Assembly (NCBI GenBank): GCA_963575745.1
Contig: CAUYUJ010020516.1
Span: 602,936 to 640,123 of the forward strand
Source of the DNA: Prorocentrum cordatum
Lineage: Eukaryota; Sar; Dinophyceae; Prorocentrales; Prorocentraceae
Reading direction: 5' to 3'
DNA: 37,188 bases
Shown here: positions 20,736 to 30,139 of the stretch, piece after piece
Layout: the number at the start of each line of letters is the position of its first letter
Position numbering within the stretch: the first letter of the stretch is position 1
Translations under genes and position numbers: made by a program
The notes under the pieces: model-generated
Databases searched by the model: none
Seen by the model: only the letters and a program-made list of their open reading frames with translations
Told to the model about the DNA's origin: nothing

Positions 20736-23700
20736 CTAATCCTCCTGCAAAGGGTCCCAGAGCTCCTCGTCAGCGCCAGGCAGCCCTTCTGCCGCGGGAT
20801 CGTCGTCGAACCCATCATCTCCTCCGGCAAAGCCGCCGTTCTGGCAACCACCGCCACCGCCGCCGCCGCCCTCCTGCTGGTCACCACCATCGCCGCCGCC
20901 GCCCTCCCCCGCGCCGGCGTCGGCCTCCGCTGCCGCGGCGGCGCCGGTGTTGCGGCGGCTGCGGCGCTTCGGCCCTGGCTGTACCTTCGGCGTCGGCGCC
21001 ACCTCCTTGCCGACAGCTTTCGCGTACTCCCTGTTGAACAGCTTGGACCCAGGATCCGCCATCGCGCTCTTCACGAGCTCCGCCAGGTGGAGGTAGATTT
21101 TCTCCATGTGTTCTTTCGTGAAGGCCACCCCGACGTATGCGACCCTCTCCTCGAGACAAGCCCACGCGAATTTCGCGTTGAGCGGGGTCATGTCGAGGAC
21201 GCATTTGACAAAGAACATGTGCAGCAGCTCTTTGTAGAAGAGAAGCGGCATGCCGTGGTAGGAAATGGGGACAACGGTAGAGTCGGTTTTCCGCTCGGCC
21301 TCGCCTTGAATGCCCTCTGTTTTGCCCCCCACCGCAATCAGATTGCGCTTCCCGTATATTGCCTTTTTGTCTTTCCACGTCACGTGCCATTCCTTGCTCA
21401 ACTCTGGGAGCTCGATGCCGTTGATCAGATCCCCCGCGGTGCTGCCCTCGAAGTGCTTGCGGCGCCGCTCAGGGACCGAAATGCGCGAGTGCGCCAACAT
21501 GTGCACCCACTCTACCTGCTGCAAGCTCCCCGTGCCTCCGTGAACCCTGTTGCGGCGCTTCTTGAGGCTCTCCTCCGTGTACGCGAGCTGGATGATCGAA
21601 GCTTTGAAGCCGGCCTTCTTCTCAGCGTCGCTGTTGTCGTCATCCTCCTTATCATCGTCATCGTCGGGCTCATCGCAGCCGCGCCCCTTGCTCGGCGGTG
21701 TATCCTTTTTCGTCTCGATGGTGTTCTCCTTCCACGGCCCGAGCAACTTGGTCGCGTTGCCCCTCCGCCCGCCGTCCAAAATCACTGCGACCTCCCCATT
21801 GCGGAGATGGGCTAGTTGCCCCTGAGGCGCCCTCGCGTTCAGCATCGTCCGCACGAGGCGGTGGTACGGGCCATCCCTGAGGGGCGCAATGCGCAGCTCA
21901 GGCCTGGTGAGCGGCTCGCCGAACTGCTTCACGTCGAAGTGGTACAGCACCAGCCCCGTGGGGTCACCCTTGATGGTGGCGAGCGCGGAGTCCCGGAGCA
22001 TGGTCTCCAGCTCGGCCGCCGTTTTCTGGTCGGGCACGATCTGAACGTACGTGCGAATGAGCTTGTCGATGAATTTGTTCCAACTCGTTTTGTCCATCTC
22101 TGGCAGCTTGTCGAAGTTTTTCAACTCCGCGGGCCTGTCGCCCGCCACTGCGGTCATCTGCCCCGCAGGGTTGTCAGCCCCGGCAGCTGCAGGGGTGCCC
22201 GTGCCACTTCCAGCCGCGGCCGGCGTGTCAGTAGTACCATGCCCCCCATTGTTCTCCCTCCGCACCATCTCGATGACTTCGTTCATGCGCGTGGAGATCG
22301 ATTCGTAGGCGAGAAAATCCGCCGCCTCGAGCTTCGACTGGACGGCGTTCCTGTAGCGAGAGTCGAACTCGGTTGTGTACACCAACTCCTCGATGAGCGT
22401 GACAGCCGAAACAGCCGACTGCTTGCCACCAACACTAATCAGAGCCTGCCACGTGGTATCGACTACCCCCCCTGGGTAGGAACTGACGTACGTCCGCACC
22501 GCGTCGAAGGTATTCATCTTCTCTTGCATCAATGTGACGTGTTCGGTTGGGATGCCAGTGCGCGGAAGCCACTTGAACAAGAGCTCGTTCTTCACGTCGT
22601 ATTTCATGTTCAAGATTTCAACGTAGCTCTGCCTGTAGTCCCTGAGCTTGCTGACACCGAACTCGCCTAAGTTGATGAAGTCCTGGTGGTTCTGACCCCT
22701 CCCCAACGCTGATTCGCGCCGTCCCGCCGACGACGACGACGCGTCGTCGACGGGCTGGCGCGAGCAGCGATGGGTGTTCAGAACAACCCCCGGGGCGCCA
22801 TGCGGTAATGATCCGTGAGGCCCATCATCGCCCAATCGATCTTGTTGGGGGTCGACGCGCGCTCGACCACAGCGTGCATCGCGTAGAGGCTATTCCACGG
22901 GGACTTGTTCATCAGGTTCTCGTCCGCCCAGACAAGGCACCGATTGGACGCCTCCAGGGACAGCAACCGCTTGTGGACTGTGATTGCGTTATCCACGAAG
23001 GTTTGTTTCACTTTTTCAGTAGACCGCGCATACTTCATCTTCTTCTCGTAGAGCTCGCTGACGTCCTTGGCGCCCAACGTTTTCTCCAGCTCTTTTTCCT
23101 TCGCCGCCTTGAACCCGACGATGTCGTACACCCATTGCCTCACGGTGAGTTGGGCTGTCTCCCCATGCTCGATCCACTCCTGCCGAATGTTCTGGGCGCG
23201 CCAATACCGCAGGTCACCTGGCAACACCACCTCGAACGTCACTGGCGCCGAAAGCACGACCTGCATCCACTTTGACAGGATGGAGTCCTCCGCCTGCTGC
23301 TTTACCGCGTCAGCGATGGCCATGAGCAAGGCCAGCTGCGGCTCGATTGGTGAGAGGCGCTGCAAACTGCCCAGGTGCTTAGTGACGTCCATGTCCGAGC
23401 TGTCCACCGCGAAGACGGTGTTCATGGGGAAGACATTTGGCGGGCTCTTAAGGTGGTAGTTCACGATCTCCCTGACCTGCCCCATGTTCACAGGGGTGCG
23501 GTAGCTGGAGCTCCAGAAGAAGTTCTGCCAGAAGAGGTTGCACCCACATGAGTAGGGGGATCCGCGGCTGAGGGCATCAGAACAATCCTCCTTCACGAAC
23601 GGCGCCTGGCGACCGCCCTGGGCGATGGTCAGCGGCATTTTCTTCTCGAGGTCGGCGAAGAATGGCGACCCCTTGATGGCGTTCAAAGCATCGGTGATGA

Positions 23701-23875
23701 TGTCCAGCGTCGGGCCCACGACTTGGTTGGTCTCCGGCGGCGCCTCCGGCTGCGCACCTCCTGCCGAACCAGCAGGGTCAGACTCCGGCTGCTTAGCCTT
23801 CGCCTTTGCCCTTTTCATGGGCGGGGGGGCCGAGGCAGCCCCCTTCTGCTCACGCTTGACCGCCTTAGCGGGCAT
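20736..23875 (-). CDS. Element gene 4: large two-exon protein of unknown function
   Basis: Exon 1 runs from ATG 23875 (MPAKAVKREQKG) to about 22780 and exon 2 from about 22720 to the stop at 20736; the short gap changes frame and is probably an intron. The N-terminus is Lys/Arg-rich (MKRAKAKAKQ), like a nuclear signal. Visible segments are TVFAVDSSDMDVTKHLGSLQ, KYARSTEKVKQTFVDNAITV, FGVSKLRDYRQSYVEILNM and HFDVKQFGEPLTRPELRI. Near the C-terminus, VLDMTPLNAKFAWACLEERV followed by AYVGVAFTKEHMEKI is weakly reminiscent of a Rossmann methyltransferase strand-loop-helix, but I would not assign that function. The C-terminal tail is Gly/Asp-rich. Two decayed SL copies precede the ATG (23960-23979 and 23932-23946). 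Its role in transposition is unknown; its size and single-copy position make it a core element gene by inference. Confidence 0.7.
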
Positions 23876-23931
23876 GACTGGCGTAACTCCCACTGCCAGT
23901 CGACGAGTCCACACGTTATGTTCGTTCTGAA

Positions 23932-23979
23932 GGGCCGCAACAGCCCGCGTCGGTACACACTGAACCAAAACGGTTGCGG
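23932..23979 (-). other. Two tandem decayed spliced-leader copies before element gene 4
   Basis: The minus strand at 23979-23960 reads CCGCAACCGTTTTGGTTCAG. All but one of its differences from the SL core are transitions, about 15 of 20 matching. A second, more decayed copy (GGGCTGTTGCGGCCC) follows at 23946-23932. Successive relics in the 5' leader are what repeated mRNA reinsertion would leave. Confidence 0.6.
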
Positions 23980-25067
23980 AGATGGAAATGGAATTGGAGG
24001 AAGCGGAGGAGGGGGAGGAGGAGGAGGCGAGCCGCAGGCGGGAGGGTAGCGGGGGGTCGACGATCGATCGACGGGCAGATCAGCAGCAGCGCTGACGACG
24101 ACGACGACGAAAGAAGAAGGCGCAGGGCGGCGGCGAGCGAGGGTCGACGGCGGCGGCGACAGACGACGACGAACGCGACGACGGCAAGAAAGAGAGAGTT
24201 GGCCGAAACGGCCGTCAGGATCCGGCCGACGCAGCCGGCCTGGCCTTCGGCCGAAACAGCCAAAGTGGTAGAAATTGAGACGGGGCAGGGTTCCAAGTTC
24301 CAGAGCAGACCGACCATGGAAGGAGTGCGCGGACCAATCGACATGCCCAACCCACATGGGCCACTTGTTGTCCCGAAAGCGTTCCAGAGGCAGAATCTGA
24401 CGTGGCCCAGATGTTCAGGCCCATCCCGAAGTAACTAAGAACTCAGAAAGCTCTCTTGGAGGCGCAGCTGACGCAAATCACATGCAGACAAAGAAGATGG
24501 GCGTGGCCAATAACCCATGGAGCTCTCGTGGAGGCGCAGCTGACGTAGTTGAACGGATGGGTGGGGGCATATGTCCCCGCCGCTGCAGGGGGCGCTGCTG
24601 GCTAGGAGGCCGCTGTTGCTGGCGGGTGGCCCCCCCTTCTCCTCTCCCCCCACTTCTCCACCCTCCAACCCTTCTCTCCTCCCCCTTCTCCACCCTCCAA
24701 CCCTTCTCTCCTCGCTATCCCTCCTCGTCACGGCCCCCCCTCCTCCTGCTGCTGTTGCCTCTCCCTCCTCCTCCTCCTCTTCCTCCTCCTCCTCCTCCGC
24801 CTCCTCCTCCTCCTCCTCCTCCTCATTCGCCATCCTCATTCATTCATCGCCCTCTGATGTCTGATGATGGCGATGATGATTTTTCCACGGACGGGTCGAG
24901 CGCCGATCTCAGCATTCGTCTCGTAACTTGCGCACTTATAGCGAAGAGTAGCGTGCAACCCCCTGACTATACGGCGACCGCGCAGTCGTCACGTTGTTGA
25001 CGCGCGCCCAGGTCGCAAAATTACAGGGGCGCTCGCTGGTCGAGCACACGACGCGGCAGTGCTTGTT
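23980..25067. other. Spacer with SL-like motifs and CTC repeats
   Basis: Motifs GGCCGAAACGGCC (24201-24213) and GGCCGAAACAGCC (24249-24261) occur here. A direct repeat GGAGGCGCAGCTGACG occurs at about 24460 and 24532. A duplicated CTCCACCCTCCAACCCTTCTC segment lies at 24655-24710 and a (CTC)n block at 24760-24830. No gene is supported. Confidence 0.45.
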
Positions 25068-26967
25068 TCAAGCACGGTGCTGCTCGCAAATAGTGTCTGG
25101 GTTCGACTCCTGCAACCTCTGGCAGCACACCCTGCACGCAAACCTAACGCAGTATGCGCCAGGCTGATTGCTGTTGCAATGGGCGCACATGGTCATCGCA
25201 GGCGCCGTGCGGACTCCTGCAGGCCTCGCGCCAGCTCCGAAGGCCCGTGCTCGAGCTAACTTCTTCAGATTCCAGGCCCTCGAATGCTGCGTGGCCGATT
25301 GCCAGCCCTGCCACTCCTCCCCCCCGGCCGATGCAGCCCCAGGCTCAGGAGGAGGAGGAGACGCGGCTGCCGCTGCAGCAGCTCCTGACGACGACGCCGA
25401 AGAAGCAGCCCCGGGCGACATCTGCAAGGCGATCAGGGTGTTCACTTGCGCCTGCAGCATCTCGACCTGATGCTGGAGCTCCTGCTGCGTCATCGTCGCT
25501 GCCGGCGCTGCTGCGCCCGCAGCCGACGACGACGGGCGCCCTGGCGTCGGCGGCGTCGTCGCCACGGCGTAGCGCCCAGGACGAGGAGGCACCTTCGGCT
25601 GCTGAGGCTGCAGCGGGATCGCCGTCGCCGCCGCCGCCTTCGCAGTCTGGGCCGATGCAGCCGAGGCGGCGGCCACCGACCCCCTGGCGGGCGGCGCGGC
25701 GGCGAGGTGGGTCGGCGGCGGCGCCAACGGCGGCGACGCCGCCTTCTTGGCCACCAGCAGCTTCGGCGCTGCCTTCCTCGGCGGTGGAGTGGGCGCCGCC
25801 GACCTCGGCGGCGTCACGGGCCGCCCGCCTCCTCCGCCTCCTCGGGGGCGACGACCGCCAGCGCCATCTGGGCGATTGTCGTCGTCGCCGTCGATGATGT
25901 CGCCGTCGTCGTCGAGCTCCTCCGTCGGCGGGCGACGGCGCACCCTGCTGGAGCGGCGCCGGCACTGCTCGATCAACTGCTCTGGCGTCTTGTCGGTCGG
26001 CGCGGGGCGATGAGGCGGCCCGAGCTGCGCCAGCTGGTCCCAGATGTCCATGTTCGGCAGGCCGAAGTAGTCCGCGACCTTCCATGGGCTAGCGGATTGT
26101 TATTATTATTAGTTGCGAGCCTCAGTGGGGAGGGGGCCCCAAAAAAGAAGAGGGGAATCCCCGACAACGACGAAGAACGACAAACGAACGACAACGACAG
26201 ACGACGACGACGACGACGACGACGACGATGAAGATCACCGAGCTACAAAACACATACCCACCCTGACGCCCCCTCCAATAACAATAATGCGCCAGCCACC
26301 TCCCAGAACGTGCTCATCGTGAGCAGCAAGTCGTCGTCGTCGGGGTCCCACTTAGACCCAGCGGCCCTGACGCCCGTGTACTGGATGACGGCGTTGATGG
26401 TGTTGGCCTGCTGCTGGCCAGCCTCGTGGATGACGCTCCACAGGCACTCGAGGTCGTTGTCGATCATGTGCGTCAAGACCACGCGGTCGTCAGCGCACTT
26501 AGCGCCTTTCCCATCAGGCCCGCTCTTCTGCTTGGTCAGGTGGACGTTCATCTGCCTTAGCCCCATCTCGAACAGACCTGTGCTCCTGATCAGCCGCACG
26601 ACCCAAGCCTCCACCTGGCCCAACCTATGATGGCGAGAATGCCACGTGCCACGGTTAGTGCGACTGATGAAGTGGAAGTCGCGCAGGCCGAACTCAGCCG
26701 CATAGAGAACCGCAAAAGGCCAGAACCCGTGCTCCACAGCCATATAGATGTCATCGCCTTTGGGGGCGCGCAGGCTCACGGCGCGCCCCGCGGAGGCGCC
26801 GCGGCGAATCTGGCGGCGGGCTGGGCGCCACCGCCAGGCCGCCGCGGCGCCGCCTCCGAGTGCGCCATGCGCTTGCACACCTGGCAGAACCTTCCAGACG
26901 ACCACCCTGGCCGTCGTCGCCCTCCCCAGACGCGACGCCCCCCGCGTCGACGCCCAGCACGGGCATG
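25068..26967 (-). CDS. Element gene 5: protein with C-terminal Cys/His cluster, at least two exons
   Basis: A central exon, about 26755-26305, reads MAVEHGFWPFAVLYAAEFGL and continues to LLTMSTFWE. It probably joins the exon at about 26080-25068 that opens VADYFGLPNMDIWDQLAQ, because both junctions share a TGGRAGGT-like direct repeat. The second exon has an acidic stretch, a long Ala/Pro/Ser linker, the coiled-coil-like TQQELQHQVEMLQAQVNTL, and a C-terminal cluster MCAHCNSNQPGAYC plus CRVCCQRLQES ending CEQH, which looks zinc-binding. The N-terminus is uncertain: the first ATG after the SL relic at 27050-27062 is 26967, but its frame (MPVLGVDAGG) does not join directly to the central exon. 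A possible CQVC pair lies near 26885. I do not recognise the family; the coiled coil suggests self-association. Confidence 0.6.
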
Positions 26968-27044
26968 GCAGCGGCGGCGGCGGTCGGCGGCCGATGCGGG
27001 CCGCTGCTGTGTGGGGAGAGGACAGGAGCGGAGCCCGCTCCCAG

Positions 27045-27070
27045 CACTCAGCCAAAATGGCTGTTTGTTA
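27045..27070 (-). other. Spliced-leader core copy upstream of element gene 5
   Basis: The minus strand at 27062-27050 reads AGCCATTTTGGCT, identical over 13 bases to the core of the dinoflagellate SL. It is preceded by CCGTAACAAAC and followed by GAGTG. It lies about 85 bp before the first downstream ATG, in the sense orientation. Confidence 0.6.
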
Positions 27071-27316
27071 CGGTGCAACGTGCTGCCCGCCCTCTTTCCC
27101 CCTTTTCTTCTTCCCCCTGGGGGGTTGCTGGCTCTCCCCCGCCGTTCGTGAGCTTAAAAGCTGTTTCGGCCGTGCCCCCCCATGACCGTCGTTTCGGGCT
27201 GCGTCCAGCTGGGGCGACGACGAGGAGGCCCCCCTCCGAAAGCCAGAACTCCCAAAATCTCGATCCGCCAGGGCCGAGGCTCGAGCGCCGCCGCGCTGGC
27301 TGAAGAAGGGCGCTGT

Positions 27317-27356
<40 letters not shown>

Positions 27357-27847
27357 CCCGCGCAGCTGGAGGTCCCTGGAGGTCCCTGGAGGTCGCCGGA
27401 TGTCCCTGGATGTCCCTGGAGGCCCCCGGCAGCAAAGGCCTCTGGAGGCCTGGAAACGTCAGAGAAATGTAGGAAGGCATCCTCGGACGTCAGAGCGGGG
27501 GAGGCGCAGAAGAAGCGGGCATCCTCGGACGTCAGAGCGGGCATCTTCGGACGACGGCGAGGAGAAAGCGGAGGAGGCGCAGACGGAAGTGGCGGAGGCA
27601 CGAATGCCGATGAATGGAATCAGGACGATGGCGGAGGGAGGAAGGAGACATCATGGTGAAGTTGTTCGGGAGGGGGGAGGAGGAAGAAGAGGAGGGGGAT
27701 GATGAGGACGACGACGACGGGGAGGAGGGGGCCAGGAGAAAAAAAAAAAAAAAAAAAAGGAATGGGCGGAGGACAAGGACAGGAGGAGCGCCCTCCCTTC
27801 CCGCGCGCGCCGCCCAAGTGCACCGCCGTCGCCGTTGCCGTCGACGT

Positions 27848-27884
<37 letters not shown>

Positions 27885-28185
27885 GAAACGACCAGCAGGG
27901 GAGCGCGGCCGAAACAGCCGCCGCCGCCGCCGTCGCCGCTCCATCGTCGTCGCGTCGTGTTCTTTCTCTCTGTCCCTGCCCCCCCCGAGGACGAGCACAT
28001 ACTGTCGAATTCTTGACGCTTCTGTTTGATCATCTAATAGCCTTCGGCCCACCTGAATGATGATGAATACTGACCCTGATGATGATGGCGATGATGATGA
28101 TGATGCTGATGATGATGATGATGATGATGTGTGCCCTCGCGGGCGCGAACGATTCCCCGTCCGTCCGTCGGCCTCCTTAGCCACA
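27063..28185. repeat. Repeat-rich spacer: (TA)n, 10-bp minisatellite, A20, (GCC)n, (GAT)n
   Basis: It contains (TA)n at 27317-27354, TGGAGGTCCC minisatellite copies at 27366-27425, three copies of CATCYTCGGACGTCAGAGCGG at 27480-27552, an A20 run at 27739-27758, (GCC)n at 27850-27880 and (GAT)n at 28057-28130. SL-like motifs lie at 27159-27171, 27881-27893 and 27907-27919. No supported gene is seen. Confidence 0.6.
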
Positions 28186-28875
28186 GACATGTTCGATTCA
28201 GTTTTTGGAATCACATGTCGACTTTTCTATTGTGGACAATACAGAACTCCCCAACTTCCGTCGGCCTCTTTAAAGGGCCACAGAAATTTCAAATTCAGTT
28301 TTCGGAATCACATGTCGATTTTTCTATTGTGGACAATACAAAACTCCAAAACAAATCCAAATTCAGTTTTTGGAATCACATGTCGACTCTTCTATTGTGG
28401 ACAATACAGAGGGTGACCCGCGCGGGGTCGGGTCACCCCAAATCCCGTCGGTCACCTTAAGGTGACCGACAGGATTTCGGGTGACCCGACCCCGCGCGGG
28501 TCACCCTCTGTATTGTGGACAATTCAGAACTCCGACGCGCGCGCGCGTGGGATTTCTGTATTGTCCACAATAGGAAAGTCGACATGTGATTCCAAAAACT
28601 GAATTTGAAATTTCTGTTGCCCTTTAAGGAGGCCGACGGATGTTGCGGAGTTCTGTATTGTCCACAATAGAAGAGTCGACATGTGATTCCAAAAACTGAT
28701 TTTGACATTTCTGCGGCCCTTTAAGGAGGCCGACGGATGTCGGGGAGTTCTGTATTGTCCACAATAGAAAAGTCGACATGTGATTCCAAAAATTGAATTT
28801 GAAATTTATGTGGCCCTTTAAGGAGGCCGACGGATGTTGGGGAGTTCTGTACTGTCCACAATAGAAAAGTCCACG
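28186..28875. repeat. Right subterminal repeat array with central palindrome
   Basis: There are three forward units (about 28193, 28297 and 28361) and four reverse units (about 28550, 28655, 28744 and 28840) of a segment containing GGAATCACATGTCGACTTTT and CTATTGTGGACAATACAG. They are arranged around a perfect palindrome centred at 28458.5 (GTCGGTCACCTTAAGGTGAC). The spacing of reverse units is about 90-105 bp. The array lies about 200 bp inside the right end and is likely a transposase-binding region. Confidence 0.8.
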
Positions 28876-29031
28876 CGTGATTGCGAGGCCCAACGCAACT
28901 TCATAATAATAATGCAACGATCGCACAGCGCGCCGAGCACTCGTGCGCCCGCATTAATTTTTTCTATATATTAATTAATTTTTACGTAGCTAGAAATTAA
29001 TATGCGCGCTCGTCGTCAGCACGTGGGGCAA

Positions 29032-29063
29032 TGGAATTTTAAATTCCGCTGAGCACTGGAAAG
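29032..29063 (-). repeat. Right terminal inverted repeat of the element
   Basis: Its reverse complement begins CTTTCCAGTGCTCAGCGG and ends in the same GGAATT...AATTCC inner palindrome as the left repeat. Confidence 0.85.
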
Positions 29064-29067
29064 AAGA
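29064..29067. repeat. Target site duplication AAGA, right copy
   Basis: It matches 9608-9611 and directly abuts the right terminal repeat. Confidence 0.75.
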
Positions 29068-29238
29068 GGTACTTGGTGTCCCCGAAGTAGCGCTGGAGGA
29101 AGCTCTGCTGGAGAGGGCCCCGCTCCGCCTGGAAGACGCTCTCCACGGAGATGGCCTTCTGGTAACGCCTGGACCACTCCGCGGCGATGGCCTCCAGGCA
29201 GCGCATGATCACGTCCGAGCCCGAGAACCCTGAAGGGC
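29064..29238 (-). CDS. Gene B half-exon 5' of the insertion: C5 methyltransferase motifs I-II
   Basis: The frame reads GFSGSDVIMRCLEAIAAEWS, then KAISVESVFQAERGPLQQSF and ends RYFGDTKYLF at the transposon border. FSGSD is motif I (SAM binding, equivalent to FxGxG) and VESVFQAE occupies the place of motif II. The exon starts after a CAG acceptor-like site near 29239. Read across the insertion it continues as RSVEDLS at 9611. Within the insert the frame stops after VLSGI, so an unspliced transcript would give a protein truncated before the catalytic Cys. Confidence 0.78.
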
Positions 29239-29600
29239 AGCGACGCGGAGGCGCGGACCGACGGCCCGTCGCCGCCGCCGGCGGCGACGCCGACGTTGCC
29301 GCGGGCCGCGTCGTGCAGCCCGCAGAGCCCCAGGACGGCCCCAGAGGCTCCCGAGAACGCCCCAAGACGGCCCGAGACGACCCCAAGACGGCCCCAATGC
29401 GACCCAAGCGGGCCCCCCAGACGGCCCAAGAGGGGCACAGGAAGGCCCAGGAGGCCCCGACAGCCGGCCCTGGCAGCATTCCAAAGTCCCGAAGTGTGGA
29501 ACCGATGTTTCTGGGCTTCGGCACGCCTTCCCAGGAAGCCGCGGAGACGGCCCCGGGGCCCCGAGCCCGAGCGGCCCCGGACGCCGCCCCCTGGCGCTCC
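29239..29600. repeat. Intron of gene B with degenerate GGCCCMAGACGGCCC repeats
   Basis: Positions 29320-29460 are a degenerate array of 12-17-bp units like GGCCCCAAGACGGCCC. A similar sequence occurs at 8700-8790, in the intron beyond the motif VIII exon, which suggests a repeat family shared between introns. Confidence 0.55.
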
Positions 29601-29838
29601 CCTTGCGGACCTGTGCCGACGCGGAGCGGACGCTCACGGCTGGCCGCCCGCACGACGTGGCAGGCCAGCCACGGCGGGATGCGGTCGTGCATGCGGGCCA
29701 CGGCCGCGACCAGCGCGTTCGGCGTCTCCGCCGTCGGCGGCGCCTCCGGCTGCGCGGCGGGCGGCGGCCCCTCCCCGAGTGGGCGCGTGAAACGACGGGT
29801 GAAGCGGGGGGGCGCGGTGACGACAGGGCAGGGGGGGT
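29601..29838 (-). CDS. Gene B exon: region before the catalytic domain
   Basis: The frame gives PPPAAQPEAPPTAETPNALV and AARMHDRIPPWLACHVVRAA-type sequence ending near RVGTGPQ. It links the low-complexity N-terminal exon to the motif I exon. No domain is recognised, but the hydrophobic IPPWLACHVVRAA stretch is non-repetitive and looks like real coding. Borders are approximate. Confidence 0.5.
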
Positions 29839-29839
29839 G

Positions 29840-30103
29840 GCATTCCTGGTGGGGGAGTTCCTGGTGTGCGGGGTAATTGTTGGGATGCGGGCTGCAGCCC
29901 GCACCAGCCCGCACCGCCGCGAACCAAGAATTGCGCCCCCAAGAATGCAAACGGCGCTCCCGCTCGAGACATCCCCTCAAAACCAAGAATTGCGGGGGGA
30001 AACCAAAAATAGGCTGGACTTTCTGGGGTGCGGGCTGGTGCGGGCTGCAGCCCGCATCCCAAGAATTGCCCGCGCGCCCAAGAAGTCCCCGACCAGAAAC
30101 CCC
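29840..30103. mobile_element. Introner-like hairpin element filling an intron of gene B
   Basis: A perfect 35-bp inverted repeat (29881-29915 and 30027-30061, starting TGGGATGCGGGCTGCAGCC) extends outward as an imperfect repeat to about 29840 and 30103. Most of the intron between two gene B exons is therefore one hairpin with about 75-bp arms. Introns made of short TIR elements (introners) have been reported in dinoflagellates. Confidence 0.65.
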
Positions 30104-30139
30104 CAGCCCGCACACCACCGCACCGACGCCGCAGGCGCT

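Larger units (their letters stand above)
9612..29063. mobile_element. 19.45-kb DNA transposon with TIRs, inserted in the gene B exon
   Basis: The element is bounded by terminal inverted repeats of 32-33 bp (9612-9644 and 29032-29063) starting CTTTCCARTGCTCAG, and by a 4-bp duplication AAGA. Its interior carries one plus-strand and four minus-strand genes: a zinc-binding protein, a hAT-like transposase, a C5 DNA methyltransferase, a large unknown protein and a Cys/His-cluster protein. It also has a central 1.3-kb palindrome and subterminal repeat arrays at both ends. Excision restores a continuous methyltransferase exon, which is strong evidence for both borders. The transposase resembles hAT enzymes, but hAT elements usually make 8-bp duplications and I find only 4 bp, so class assignment is open. 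Some stretches near the ends are much more AT-rich than the host sequence. Confidence 0.8.

Noticed and set aside
27739-27758. A20 run as the poly(A) tail of a retrocopy
   Set aside because: It lies within purine-rich GGA repeats, no coding sequence on the plus strand precedes it, and no flanking duplication was found.
28550-28870. TTGTCCACAATA repeats resembling bacterial DnaA boxes
   Set aside because: The context is eukaryotic, and the motif is part of a longer repeated unit at a transposon end; similarity to TTATCCACA is chance.
9600-29075. 8-bp target duplication expected for a hAT element
   Set aside because: The 8 bases flanking each terminus (CCGGAAGA and AAGAGGTA) do not match; only AAGA is shared, and only the 4-bp model restores the gene B frame.
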